DNA of 64,000 nt from Pleodorina starrii (Eukaryota; Chlorophyta; Chlorophyceae; Chlamydomonadales; Volvocaceae), in NCBI GenBank assembly GCA_030267565.1, contig BRXU01000043.1, positions 310,001-374,000 of the forward strand, written 5' to 3'. Below the pieces are notes generated by a model that was not told where the DNA came from, did no database searches, and saw nothing but the letters and a program-made list of their open reading frames with translations. Shown here piece by piece: positions 10,622 through 24,100 of the stretch (its first letter is position 1; each line of letters opens with the position of its first letter). The position numbers and the translations under genes were made by a program.

Positions 10622-13139
10622 GTACCTTCTGGGCCGCATTGTGTACTGGGTGCTGGTGGTGTCGGCCTTCTTCTCCGCCTACACACGCGAGCAGATTGTC
10701 AACTCGGCCAACATGGTGCAGCGGCTGGCGCTGCGGGACGGCCCGGCCGGGCAGCCGCTGGCGTTCCGCGAGCAGGGCACCTTCCGCGAGGCGGCCGGCT
10801 TCATGTTCGACGCAGCGGCCGACATCCTCACAACCCGCAACACCGCCGCGCCGTCGCCCGGCGCCAATGACACAGCCGTTGGGGAGTCCCCGACCCAACC
10901 GCCGCGGCCGCCGTCGCCAGGTGACGGCGCCAGCGACGGCGCCAGCGGTTTGTACTGGCTGGGCGAGTACTCCCGTCTCCAAGTGATGCGCCTCGTGGTC
11001 GACCTGGACGGCAACTGCCGGCACCGCACGCTGGCCTGCGCCGCCGTCGACGGCGTCTCCGCGCCTGCCTCGCCCCGGTGGTCGCGTCAGTCCAACGGCC
11101 CCTGGTGGCTGTACAGCCCACGTGTGCACACGGCGGTCGTGTACGACAAACGAGACGAGCGTGCCGGCGCCGATCCGGCGGCGCCGCTGGCGCGGCTTGC
11201 GGAGCTGGCTGGCGACCTGGAGCTGTTGTCGCGGTACGGCAACGTGATGCTGCTGGAGGTGGTGGCGGATCACTCGCTCGTCCCGGGCAAGCTGACGTGG
11301 GTGGCGCTCAACGTACACCGGGACAGTGTGGAGCAGGTAGGTACGGCAGCACACGGTGACACCGGTATGGTTATACACACACATGTCGCACACATACATA
11401 CACGCACGTACGTTGTCCTGTCGGGTCCACACGCAGCGTGCACACACAAGATGACGTGCTCAGAGGTCCGTGAGGTTAAATGACCCCCCCCCCTGCTTGC
11501 GTGCATGTATGCAACTGCAACCATGCATGCATGTGTGTATGTATGTGTGTGTACGTAGGTAAGCGTGCGTCCATCCATGATCCATACCGGCGGCCGGCAG
11601 CGGCGCACCTGCGACTGCACAGCGGGCGGGGCTTGTCCCGGCTACCGCTTCGAGGCAGGGGCAGCGCAGCCGTGGTCCCGGCCGGGCTTCCGCACACCTT
11701 CCTTACCTTCGCGTTGATACACGTGACAGCAACCGCTACCTGCGGCGCCACTCGCACGGGTGCAGTCCACCCAACCACCCAACCCCCGCCTCCGAAGGGT
11801 CACACGACAAACGCCAATTTAAATACCGGTACCACGTCGCTTTTCTGCCGTACACCCCACCACGACACGTTCGCTGCCTCTTCCTCGTGCGCAGCGCGTC
11901 AGGGTCCAGGTCATGACGCTGGACCTGTACGGTGACCGCCTGGTTTCGGGGCTTGTGTTTATACTGATGAGCCTGGTGGCGCTTGCCACGCTGGTCTATC
12001 TGGGGGTGCTGCTCCGCTCCATATACCTGTACGACCTGCAGCGCATGCGGAACTGGAAGGGCGCGGGCGCCGCCGCCAGCGGTGTGCCCGGCGAGGAGCC
12101 GCCTCGCAAGGCCGGCCGGCTGTGGAGTGTCACCACCTTCTTCGGATACAGCCTCTGGAACAGGTGCCCCGTGTGCACCTACGCGGAGGATAGGGCTTGC
12201 GCGTGCGTGTGTGGGTGTGTGGGTGTGTTGGGGGGGGTGAAGGCGGGCCAGAGGTGTGTGTGTGTGTGAGAGAGAGAGAGAGGGTGAGTGGGTGCACGGG
12301 GTGCGAGCGGGTGCCGTCCCTCGCCTCCCGCTCCCTACGGTACGTCACTCTCCCTGCTTACCTGCTTGCCGCTCTCTGCCCGCCTTGCCCGCCCCGCAGT
12401 CTGGAGCTTCTGTCCCTGCTGACCTGCCTGGGCTGGTTCCTCATGTACGTCCTCATGGCGGCCCAGACCCTCGCCGGCGCCTACCACTCGGGCAGCGGCA
12501 ACATGGCCGCGGCGCTGCACAGCGAGGAGGTGGCGCTCAACCAGCTGCTGCAGTGGGGTTCCATCATCGGGGCGCTCTACCAGGTGGGTGCCGGTACGGC
12601 CGCAAGCAAGGGGTACGACACGCCGCAGCGGATCGATTGTGACCCCACCGATCAGAATCCTTCACCGCTTCAAAATGTCGCCCCGCCCCCACCCCCGCCG
12701 CCCGCCCCCGCCCCCTGTCCTGCCCCCTCTGCCCTGCCCTGCCCTGCCCTGCCCCCCCCCTTCCGTCCGGCTTCTTGCTTCATTCTTGCAAATTCACTGC
12801 TCCGCCCCCCCTCCCCTCCAGGTGGGCGCACTGTCCATCTTGATGACCGGCCTGTCGCTCTACCCCTACTTCCGCGCGCACCGCGGCCTGCGTCTGTACC
12901 TGGACGTGCTGTCCGCCGCCTGGAAGGCCATTTTGGACTTCATAATGTTCTTCGCCTTCATCTTTCTGCTCATCGGCGCCACCTGCCTGGCCACCACGCA
13001 GCTGCCCGGCGTGCATCCCAACCTGACCTACCCCTCCACCGCATTCTCCGCACTGGCCATGCTCATGCTGGGCTTTTACTCGTACGACGATTTCGTTAAC
13101 AGCGTCGTACCCAAGACCACAATGATGACCGCGGTGCAG

Positions 13140-13207
<68 letters not shown>

Positions 13208-13837
13208 TTGTGTGTGTAACTGTTACATATCTGCCGGGCCGACACTGGCCGGGGGCGCTAACCCGCCCACATACGGGAGACCGCCGAAGCACTCCTCTGT
13301 TGAGGAGGGGCGTACCACCTTGTCTGCACACTGCACCGGGAAGTGCTAACCGCTGCGCCGTAATCGTCACAGGACAGCGTCCACCTGATTGTCCATGTGC
13401 CAGCTAAGCTAGCCCCAGGCGCCTACTGTCCTCAGTCCACCGAACGCATGCTCTACAGCTGCGTAATCTACCAGGGCACGCACACCGGTGCCATTGCCAC
13501 CTCCTATATCCTTCGGAAGCCTGCCACCGCCCGATCTTAGTTATCCAACCACCACCTGCTATGCAGTCTGGTCCAGGCCCTATGCAGACTCATTCCTCCA
13601 CCACTGCTCTGCGGCAGCGTTGTAGTCTTCTTGGTGGCATCCCACTCCAGCCGCCCCGCGCACCAGAGGACACCATTGTCTCCAGCCTTCGACACCCCGA
13701 CCTCTTTCACCCGGGGGACCAGCGGTGGGGTACGATCCCACGTCTTCCGGTTAAGTTAGTGCCGACTCTGGGGATCGAATTCCAGACCCGCCGGTTACTA
13801 ACCCGGTGCTCTACCAACTTGTGTGTGTGTGTGTGTT

Positions 13838-13894
<57 letters not shown>

Positions 13895-16800
13895 CGTTAC
13901 AGTATCTGACCGGGCCCTGACGCTGGCCAGGGGCTGCTAACCCAGCCCCGACGGAAAGACCGCCTAAGCACTCTCCCCCTTGCGGTGGGAGAAGGGCGTG
14001 AGGGGCCGCTACCCCCTCCTGCTCGACGCAGAGCTGGCTGCGTCGTATACCCCATATACGGGTGTACGGCGCAGCGGCTCCCCAAAAGCTTGAGCTCACA
14101 GCCTGCCTTATACGGCAGCTGGGCCCTTCGTCCGCACAAACAGCAGTCGCGCCGGCGCACTACGCGGCGCCCGCGCTGTCCTGCCCGCCCTGAAGTCCTT
14201 GCAGCGCCGGGGCGCCCGGCCGGCCTGCTACCGGCTGGCGGTGCTCCTCTAGGCGCGAAAACAAAGCGCTGAGAACCTGCCCCGAGCTTGGTCCGGCTCG
14301 TGGGCGGTCAGCACCAAAGGAGAACCCAAGACAGCGCGCGCCCTACCCCTGCTACTACTCCTACTACGACGGCCCCGGAGAGGCCGGGGGGTGGCCCCTA
14401 GAGGCCGAGCTCCAGAGCGCCGCTTGGCCTCGACGCGGCAGGAGGTCGGGAGCGGGCCTTGCGGCAGCGGGCTAGGTGACGGAGCTATAGTTCGCACTAG
14501 GCGGCACCTCGCCAACTCTCCTCACTCTCGCTAAACCCGCTCCCTAAAGCCTCCCTCGCCTACAAAAGGCAGCCTGCGGCGGTCTCTGCACCCTAAGTCC
14601 TCTCGGACCCGAAGGACCCCCCCCTCCTCCTCCCCTCCTCTCACGCCTCCCTGCCTCGACGCCCTAAGTTCCCTCCCTCACCCCTAAAGCCCCTTCATCC
14701 CCTCACTCCACTTCCCCTCCCCCTCCCTCCATACCCATCCCTGCGTGCTGCACACACTGAAAGTGGCCGTTGACCACCGCCAGGATGGGGTGGTCAGGCC
14801 CTACCCCCTCCCATCCCCGCCTTGGCACGTCTAGCTCCGCAAACCCCCGCACACGCTGCCAAAATTCTAGCGCTGCGCGCGCCTTGGCCACCTCGACTGG
14901 GTCTGGGGCATCCGGGGCGGTGGGCGAGTTCCTGACTGCCCACAGCCCCACGCGCGCCCGTTCCATGGCCGTGAGCGCCGCCAGGCAGATCACGTCCCAC
15001 ACGCACTGCTGCACGCCTGGCGGTGGCTCCGCCAGCCACACGTTCGCCCGGGTGATGGGCCCGGGCACGTGGGCGGCGATCTGCTGCACCACCGTTTGCG
15101 CCACCGGGCACTCCCAGAAGTGGTGTGCGCGCGGCGAGCATGCGTGTGGGCCGGCTCCCCCGTACGCGCCGCACTTGCATTGTTCTGGTGCCGCTCCCCT
15201 TATGTGGCTGTTGCCGGGAAGCGGCACGCCGTCCTGTGCCAACCGCCAGAGCGTCTCAAAGTGTTCGCGCTCCCATTTGATGGGCCACATTCGCCGGAGC
15301 ATTGCCAGTACGCCTGCTGCTGGCGCCACTTCGGCGGCGGCTGGCTGATGTCCCGGCGGGTGGGCTCCTGCTGCCGCTGCCGCCGCTGCGGGCTGCTCCC
15401 GGGCTTCCCGCTCGTAGGCTGCGTGCAGGCGGGCCCGGCGCTCCGTTACCGGCTGCATCTGCAGTAGGGTGGCTTGGCGGACGGAGAGGTCGCGCAGCTT
15501 GGTGCTGAGTGACCCCCCAAACCGCCAGCCCACCCGCCCCACGAACCGAGCTCGTATCGTCTCCTCCGTATCCAGCCCTGCCGCGCGTTCCGGGTGCGCC
15601 AGCACCGTCGCTGCTGCTGCACGCCATTCCGGGCTAATATCCGCCGTGAGGCGGTTGATGGCGTCGATGGTCGTCGTCCGCCTGAAGCCTGTCAGGTCGC
15701 TGGGGTCAAGGTTGGCTGTTACCCAGGCCTCCCACTCGCCAGCTGCTCGCGGGGCGGATGCGGCGGCCTGCGTCACCCTCATTAGGTCACCCACCGTGCG
15801 CAACGCCCTGCATGCCGCCAGACGCCTGTGGCGGCTCTCTAGTCCTGGCCTAGGAAGCGGGTTGGGAGCCATGTCCCTGTCCTCCTCCTCAGGCGCGAAG
15901 TCTGGATCTGCCGCCTGCGCGTCCGCTGCATCCCCCGCTTCCGCTGCCCCGCTGGTCGGTTGCGCACCGTTCGGCAAAAGGGGGTTGCCCCAAAGCGGGA
16001 TATTAAGGCACCAGTCCCCGGCGGCCGGCAGTGGCGTCGTGTCAACATCTTGCACGGGGGGGAGGTAGCTGAGGGCGACGAGGAGTGTCGTGACGTCTGC
16101 GGGCAGGGGTTCTGTTCCTGGGTGGGGCATCCCTCCCTGCGCCACACCCGTGGTGAGCACGGATCCGGGGCTCAGCAGCGGGTGGTAGCCACGGAGCAGC
16201 TGGGCGAACGTTCGTACCGACGAGTGGGCGTTGTCTGCTGGCTGGCTGGCGGTCCGGGCGAGCTTGGCCGCCTTCACCGCCTCCCGTGCGCGGGTGTGCA
16301 GGGTGAGCGGCAGCAGCCCGCATCCGCCGTCTCGCGCCGCGCCCCACATGAGCTGCCCTGGGAGGCCGGTGAGGCGCTGACATGGCTGCATGGGGCTGAC
16401 CCTGCGGTCGCCTGCCTGTGCTGCCCATCTCTCCACCTGGCGGGCCTCTTCCCCCCCTCCTCGGCCGCCGTGCTCCCAGTGGTACGTCCTGATCTGTAAG
16501 GCGTATGCCGATATGAGGTTGCATCTGCCGAACACCGACAGCCGAAGTCTGGTGACGCGGTGCATCCGCTTGCGGATCTCCTCCCCGGCGCGGTGCCAGT
16601 TGGATTGCTGGCCTGTTGGGTTATTTGAGAAGCCAGCTCCGAGCGCGGTCGCGGCAGGCACCAGGCGCAGGCCCTGGATGTTTGGCACTGCGGGCGCATG
16701 GGCTGGTGCTGGCGCTTGCGGCGGGCCTGGTGCTGGTGGCGGCGGCGCGGGCGGTGGGAGCTGGGCGCCGGCTTCCGGCGGGCCTGGCGGCTGCTGAGGT

Positions 16801-19800
16801 GGGGGCTGCTGGGGTGGCTGCTGCGGCTGTGCCGGCAGGTGGCCAACTCTCAGGAGCTCCACTTTGTCACGGTTTAGCCGCTGTCCGGTGGCCTGCGCAA
16901 ACGTCTCCGTGGCGTCGAGGAAGGCTTGGACGGTGTGGTCGCCCTCCAGGAACACCTCTCCGTCGTCTGCAAACTGCACCGCCGTGGTTAGCTCGGCATC
17001 TGCTGGGCCCAGGCGAATGCCCAGTCCCTTGCGTTGTAGCCATGACAGCAGCGCTTGCGCGACGAAGAGGTAGAGCAGCGGGGCGAGCGGGCAGCCTTGT
17101 CGGACGCCCGCCGCCATGCTGACCGGCTCTGACTGCCTCCCCCCCACCAGCGCCCGGGCCTGCGTGTCCGCCAGCAGCGTCTGTACCCACTTTCGGAGCT
17201 GTTCGGACGCGCCCAGCTCCGCCATCGCTGCCACTAGAAAGTCCCGGTGGACCGTATCGTAGGCTTTGGCAAAGTCGAGGAAGGCGACCAGCGCGTTGCG
17301 TCCCTGGCGTCGGAGGAGGTGGGGAAGGTAGCGGAGGGTGAAGATGCTGGCGCCAATGTGTCGCCCCGGGAGGAAGGCCGTTTGCTCCGCAGAGATCGCG
17401 GCATTCAGGGCGGGGCCAAGCCTATTTGCCATGACTTTGGCGAGGATGCGGTAGTCCGTGTTGAGCAGGGTGATGGGGCGGTAGTTGCCTGGCTGTGTGG
17501 GGTCGCCCTTTTTATAGAGCACCTTGATGATGCCCTCGGTGAACCGCGCGGGCATGTTGCCTGTGGTGCCGATGGCGGTGTATAGGTCTGCCAGGAGGGG
17601 GGCGAACTGTCGCTGGAAGGCCCGGTAGAGCTCCGCGGGCAGGCCATCCCACCCCGGCGCTTTTCCGCGCGGCGTGGCCTTGAGAGCCGCGGCCACCTCG
17701 GTGCTGCCCACTTGGGCCCGGCCGACTGGGTCTTCCGGGTCTGCCGGCAGTCGCAGCGGGTGGTCTCGGAGGGCCTCCAGGACCTGGGCCTGCGCCTGCT
17801 GCTTCACCGATGCCGGCAGCTCGGCCTCCGATGGCAGGGCGCTGACGTCCTGCCAGAAGTTGGCGATGATCTGCGGCAGTCGCCTGGCGTCGCTGACCAG
17901 CTGGCCCGTGCGGGGGTCGCGCAGCATGGAGGGGCCGGGGCCGCCCCCGTTGCCGCCATCGCTCTGTTCCCGGATGAGGGCGGTGAGGGCCCGGGAGGGG
18001 CGCTCGCCTTCACTGATCCGGTTCCGCCGGGCGTCCCGGGCCGCCTCGTTGGCCGCGGCCCGCATGCCCTTCTGCACTGCCACCTGCGCCTCCACTGCCG
18101 CCGCCAGCCGTTCCTCGTTGGAGGGGTCGGCGTCCAGGGCGCTGGCGGCTTCCTGTGCTGCCGCCGCTAGCTGTTGCACGCTGGCGGCTGGCCGGACGCG
18201 GCGCGTTTGTGCTTCTCGGTTGAGCCGGGCCACCTGGGCTGTGAGCCGGCGTTTGAACGCCGGCCACCAGTCCAGCACGGCCTGCTGCGGGTGCTCACCG
18301 CCGGTGGGGGCCGCTCCCACTTCCTCGTCTAGCCAGTCGCCCAGGCTGCGTTTCAGGTCCGCATGCGCTAGGCAGTGGAGGCGGATGCGGCGCGGGAGAT
18401 TGGTGTTGGGGGGCGGTTGGCGGGCTGCGATGTGGGCGATGGCGAGCCGATGGTCAGACGGCGAGGTGACGTTGATGTACGCTTTCGCGAGGTATGGGCA
18501 GGCCGCCTCAGGCAGGTAGATGCGGTCCAGGCGGGAGCCCCCAGGCCGCGGTCCCCGGTATAGGTACGTGAACTCACGGCGCTGGGGGTGCAGCGTGCGA
18601 AAGCTGTCCACCATCCCTGCGGCCGCCGCCGCCTCCTGCAGCTGCATGGATGGGGCCGCGTCTGCTGCGCGCAGGTCCGGGCTGGGGCAGTCCAGGGCCG
18701 GGTTCTCCACAAAGTTGAAATCGCCGCACCACAGCAGTACCGAGCCATCTGCCGCCGCATCTGCGGCGGCGGGGGCCAGGCCTGCCTGACACAGCTGTTG
18801 CCGCAGGCCCGCGGCGCCATCCCTCCCGGCCTGTGGGAAGTAAACGCTGCAGACCCGCACATGATGTCCGCCCCACTGGAATCTGCACTCCGTGAGCCAC
18901 CCCGCGGGTACGCCGGCGGGCGCGGGGAGGGCCTCGATGGCGCGGGGGGGAAGGAGGTTTGCACGGACGAGGATCGCCACGCCCGCGGTGTGTTGGCTGT
19001 TTGAGTACGAGTGCGCTGCTATGGTCCAGCCCGGCTGGTGGAGCCGGTCGGCGGCGGCCGTTAGGGCCGCCTCCAGTGCGCTCCGGTCTGGGTCCCCGGT
19101 GTGGTGAGTCTCCTGCAGACACACCACGTCGAGCTGGAGCTGGGCCCAAAGCTGCATCGCCGCTTCGAAGCGCGCTGCGGCGCGCGCCTCCCACACACGC
19201 AAGCCTCCCATGTTATGGGACGCCACTCGCAGTGGCCGGGTTATTTGGGCCCGACCTCCCTGACCCCGTGCTGCTCTCATTGCTGTGGAGCCAGCGGCGT
19301 TGCCGCCGCCGGGGCCTGGGGGGGTTGGTCTGCGTTAGTCTGGGCGCCGTCTTGGCTGGCCTGGGATAGCCGTAGCTCCAGGCTGAATGCACGCAGGCTG
19401 GCCACGGGGGTGCTGGCACTGCTGCGCTGGGAGGGGCTAAGGCTGCATGTGTGCGCCTGGGGGGCGGCCGAGGCGGGGGTTCTGTCCACTGCCGGCTTCC
19501 GGCGCGTGCTGGCGGACTTTTCGCGCATGGCGTCTCCGACTGTGCCTCTCACCCTGGCACTCCGACCCCGCAGCCGGAGCACGACTGCTGCGTCCGATTC
19601 GCCCGCTTTGCGCGTCCATCCGCCGCCACCTTTTGCCTGGCGGGCATCAGCTCTGGCCAGGATCTCCGCGTCCGTCAGGTCCGCGATGCAGCGGCCCTGG
19701 CTGGGTCGTTTCCTGGCTGAGGCCTCCTCTGGGCTCGTCTCGCACGGCGAGCGCTGCCGCCCCCGCTCTTTCTGCGCACTTGCGCCGGGGTCAGCAGGGG

Positions 19801-20939
19801 TCATCGCCGTCGGCGTCTCAGTGGCGGCGAGCCCCGTAGGGCAGCTGCCTCCTGCCCCAGGTGTACGCTGGGTTTGCCGTGGCGTTCTCCGGGGTGCCGC
19901 CGGCGTCAACTGCTGCTGCTGCGGCTGCCGCTGCTGAGGCGGCTGCTGTGGCTGACCGACGGCTGGTCCCGCTGCGATGGCAGCATGCTTATCGGCCGAG
20001 TCCGCATTGGCGGGCGCCGCAGCCTGCTCCTCCTGTTGGTGTTGCCGCGCGTCGGCTGGGCCTGCCGTGGTGGCTGCCTGGACTGCGGCCTCGTGTGCTA
20101 GGGCCGCCGTGTTGGCAGGGCCTTCGGGTGTGCCGGCCGTAGCGGTCGCGTCCGCGGCGGCGGCGCGCTCCGCGGCGGCGGCGCGCTCCGCGGCGGCGGC
20201 ACGCTCCGCGGCGGCGGCACGCTCCGCGGCGGCGGCACGCTCCGCGGCGGCGGCACGTTCCGCGGCGGCGGCGCGCTCCGCGGCGGCTGCTGTCCGCCGT
20301 TCGAGCCCCAGCTGCTCCTTCAGCGCTGCCTGCTGGGCCCGGGTTTCCCGGTCGTTTTGTTCCCGGATCTCCTCGGTCCGCCGGGCCAGGGCGGTCGCCG
20401 CGTCATCCGCGCCCAGTTGTTGGGCGGTCCCGGCTACCTGTGTGGTTGCCGGTGCTGCGGGGGTCGTCCTTTGTGGCGCGGTCGTATCTGTCGCTCGGGC
20501 TGCCGCCGCTGGCCGGGGGTCCACGGGGTGTTCCGCCTGCGGTGCTGTGGCCCGACCGGTGGGTTGGGCACGTGCCCGCGCCTCGGCCTCCAAGCGGACC
20601 AGGTGATGCGCCCAGTGCAGGTCCTGGGCAGCGTCTGTCGGCAGCCAATACGCGTGTGCTGGGCGGTGGCGCGCGCGGAATTGTGATGTCCAAGCGTTGC
20701 CACCACTGCTGCTCCGCCTTGAGGGTGTATGCCCCTTGCTGGCTGGGTGCGGGCTGGGCGGGGACGTCCAGCGAGTCCGGCAGGGGTGCTGCAGACGCTT
20801 TCAGGGTAGCCAGCACGCGATGTGTGTGGTCACAGCGTCGGGCCCACACGATCGTGTCCACCGACCGGCCGTATGCGGCCATGAGCACCTTTTTGCATCC
20901 CTCGGGGTCCTGGATGCTGTGTGTGTGTGTTTGTGTGTT

Positions 20940-20970
<31 letters not shown>

Positions 20971-21143
20971 TTGTGTGTGTTTGTGTGTGTGTGTGTGTGT
21001 TTGTGTGTGTGTGTTTGTGTGTGTGTGTTTGTGTGTGTGTAACTGTTACATATCTGCCGGGCCGACACTGGCCGGGGGCGCTAACCCGCCCACATACGGG
21101 AGACCGCCGAAGCACTCCTCTGTTGAGGAGGGGCGTACCACCT

Positions 21144-21194
<51 letters not shown>

Positions 21195-24100
21195 TTGTGT
21201 TTGTGTGTGTGTGTGTTTGTGTGTGTCGTTACAGTATCTGACCGGGCCCTGACGCTGGCCAGGGGCTGCTAACCCAGCCCCGACGGAAAGACCGCCTAAG
21301 CACTCTCCCCCTTGCGGTGGGAGAAGGGCGTGAGGGGCCGCTACCCCCTCCTGCTCGACGCAGAGCTGGCTGCGTCGTATACCCCATATACGGGTGTACG
21401 GCGCAGCGGCTCCCCAAAAGCTTGAGCTCACAGCCTGCCTTATACGGCAGCTGGGCCCTTCGTCCGCACAAACAGCAGTCGCGCCGGCGCACTACGCGGC
21501 GCCCGCGCTGTCCTGCCCGCCCTGAAGTCCTTGCAGCGCCGGGGCGCCCGGCCGGCCTGCTACCGGCTGGCGGTGCTCCTCTAGGCGCGAAAACAAAGCG
21601 CTGAGAACCTGCCCCGAGCTTGGTCCGGCTCGTGGGCGGTCAGCACCAAAGGAGAACCCAAGACAGCGCGCGCCCTACCCCTGCTACTACTCCTACTACG
21701 ACGGCCCCGGAGAGGCCGGGGGGTGGCCCCTAGAGGCCGAGCTCCAGAGCGCCGCTTGGCCTCGACGCGGCAGGAGGTCGGGAGCGGGCCTTGCGGCAGC
21801 GGGCTAGGTGACGGAGCTATAGTTCGCACTAGGCGGCACCTCGCCAACTCTCCTCACTCTCGCTAAACCCGCTCCCTAAAGCCTCCCTCGCCTACAAAAG
21901 GCAGCCTGCGGCGGTCTCTGCACCCTAAGTCCTCTCGGACCCGAAGGACCCCCCCCCTCCTCCTCCCCTCCTCTCACGCCTCCCTGCCTCGACGCCCTAA
22001 GTTCCCTCCCTCACCCCTAAAGCCCCTTCATCCCCTCACTCCACTTCCCCTCCCCCTCCCTCCATACCCATCCCTGCGTGCTGCACACACTGAAAGTGGC
22101 CGTTGACCACCGCCAGGATGGGGTGGTCAGGCCCTACCCCCTCCCATCCCCGCCTTGGCACGTCTAGCTTTGCAAACCCTCGCACACGCTGCCAAAATTC
22201 TAGCGCTGCGCGCGCCTTGGCCACCTCGACTGGGTCTGGGGCATCCGGGGCGGTGGGCGAGTTCCTGACTGCCCACAGCCCCACGCGCGCCCGTTCCATG
22301 GCCGTGAGCGCCGCCAGGCAGATCACGTCCCACACGCACTGCTGCACGCCTGGCGGTGGCTCCGCCAGCCACACGTTCGCCCGGGTGATGGGCCCGGGCA
22401 CGTGGGCGGCGATCTGCTGCACCACCGTTTGCGCCACCGGGCACTCCCAGAAGTGGTGTGCGCGCGGCGAGCATGCGTGTGGGCCGGCTCCCCCGTACGC
22501 GCCGCACTTGCATTGTTCTGGTGCCGCTCCCCTTATGTGGCTGTTGCCGGGAAGCGGCACGCCGTCCTGTGCCAACCGCCAGAGCGTCTCAAAGTGTTCG
22601 CGCTCCCATTTGATGGGCCACATTCGCCGGAGCATTGCCAGTACGCCTGCTGCTGGCGCCACTTCGGCGGCGGCTGGCTGATGTCCCGGCGGGTGGGCTC
22701 CTGCTGCCGCTGCCGCCGCTGCGGGCTGCTCCCGGGCTTCCCGCTCGTAGGCTGCGTGCAGGCGGGCCCGGCGCTCCGTTACCGGCTGCATCTGCAGTAG
22801 GGTGGCTTGGCGGACGGAGAGGTCGCGCAGCTTGGTGCTGAGTGACCCCCCAAACCGCCAGCCCACCCGCCCCACGAACCGAGCTCGTATCGTCTCCTCC
22901 GTATCCAGCCCTGCCGCGCGTTCCGGGTGCGCCAGCACCGTCGCTGCTGCTGCACGCCATTCCGGGCTAATATCCGCCGTGAGGCGGTTGATGGCGTCGA
23001 TGGTCGTCGTCCGCCTGAAGCCTGTCAGGTCGCTGGGGTCAAGGTTGGCTGTTACCCAGGCCTCCCACTCGCCAGCTGCTCGCGGGGCGGATGCGGCGGC
23101 CTGCGTCACCCTCATTAGGTCACCCACCGTGCGCAACGCCCTGCATGCCGCCAGACGCCTGTGGCGGCTCTCTAGTCCTGGCCTAGGAAGCGGGTTGGGA
23201 GCCATGTCCCTGTCCTCCTCCTCAGGCGCGAAGTCTGGATCTGCCGCCTGCGCGTCCGCTGCATCCCCCGCTTCCGCTGCCCCGCTGGTCGGTTGCGCAC
23301 CGTTCGGCAAAAGGGGGTTGCCCCAAAGCGGGATATTAAGGCACCAGTCCCCGGCGGCCGGCAGTGGCGTCGTGTCAACATCTTGCACGGGGGGGAGGTA
23401 GCTGAGGGCGACGAGGAGTGTCGTGACGTCTGCGGGCAGGGGTTCTGTTCCTGGGTGGGGCATCCCTCCCTGCGCCACACCCGTGGTGAGCACGGATCCG
23501 GGGCTCAGCAGCGGGTGGTAGCCACGGAGCAGCTGGGCGAACGTTCGTACCGACGAGTGGGCGTTGTCTGCTGGCTGGCTGGCGGTCCGGGCGAGCTTGG
23601 CCGCCTTCACCGCCTCCCGTGCGCGGGTGTGCAGGGTGAGCGGCAGCAGCCCGCATCCGCCGTCTCGCGCCGCGCCCCACATGAGCTGCCCTGGGAGGCC
23701 GGTGAGGCGCTGACATGGCTGCATGGGGCTGACCCTGCGGTCGCCTGCCTGTGCTGCCCATCTCTCCACCTGGCGGGCCTCTTCCCCCCCTCCTCGGCCG
23801 CCGTGCTCCCAGTGGTACGTCCTGATCTGTAAGGCGTATGCCGATATGAGGTTGCATCTGCCGAACACCGACAGCCGAAGTCTGGTGACGCGGTGCATCC
23901 GCTTGCGGATCTCCTCCCCGGCGCGGTGCCAGTTGGATTGCTGGCCTGTTGGGTTATTTGAGAAGCCAGCTCCGAGCGCGGTCGCGGCAGGCACCAGGCG
24001 CAGGCCCTGGATGTTTGGCACTGCGGGCGCATGGGCTGGTGCTGGCGCTTGCGGCGGGCCTGGTGCTGGTGGCGGCGGCGCGGGCGGTGGGAGCTGGGCG

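Larger units (their letters stand above)
13895..20917 (-). mobile_element. LINE copy 1, nearly full length, ending in (CA)n
   Basis: A 7.0-kb non-LTR retrotransposon on the minus strand: 5'-truncated ORF1 (20917-19277), ORF2 with APE endonuclease and reverse transcriptase (19280-14703), an 808-bp 3' UTR (14702-13895) and a 3' terminus ...ACTGTAACGA followed by (CA)n instead of poly(A). The 5' junction falls inside ORF1 directly against (TG)n, so the copy is slightly truncated. There are no LTRs. An L1-like domain order without RNase H is seen. It lies antisense in the channel intron. Confidence 0.88.

Noticed and set aside
14770..16797. Long plus-strand ORFs inside the LINE copies
   Set aside because: Antisense of ORF2 in GC-rich DNA; they recur in every copy only because the element does.
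20921..21241. ORFs made of VCVCVC or THTHTH runs over the (TG)n tracts
   Set aside because: Pure microsatellite translated in two frames; no gene context and interrupted at element boundaries.
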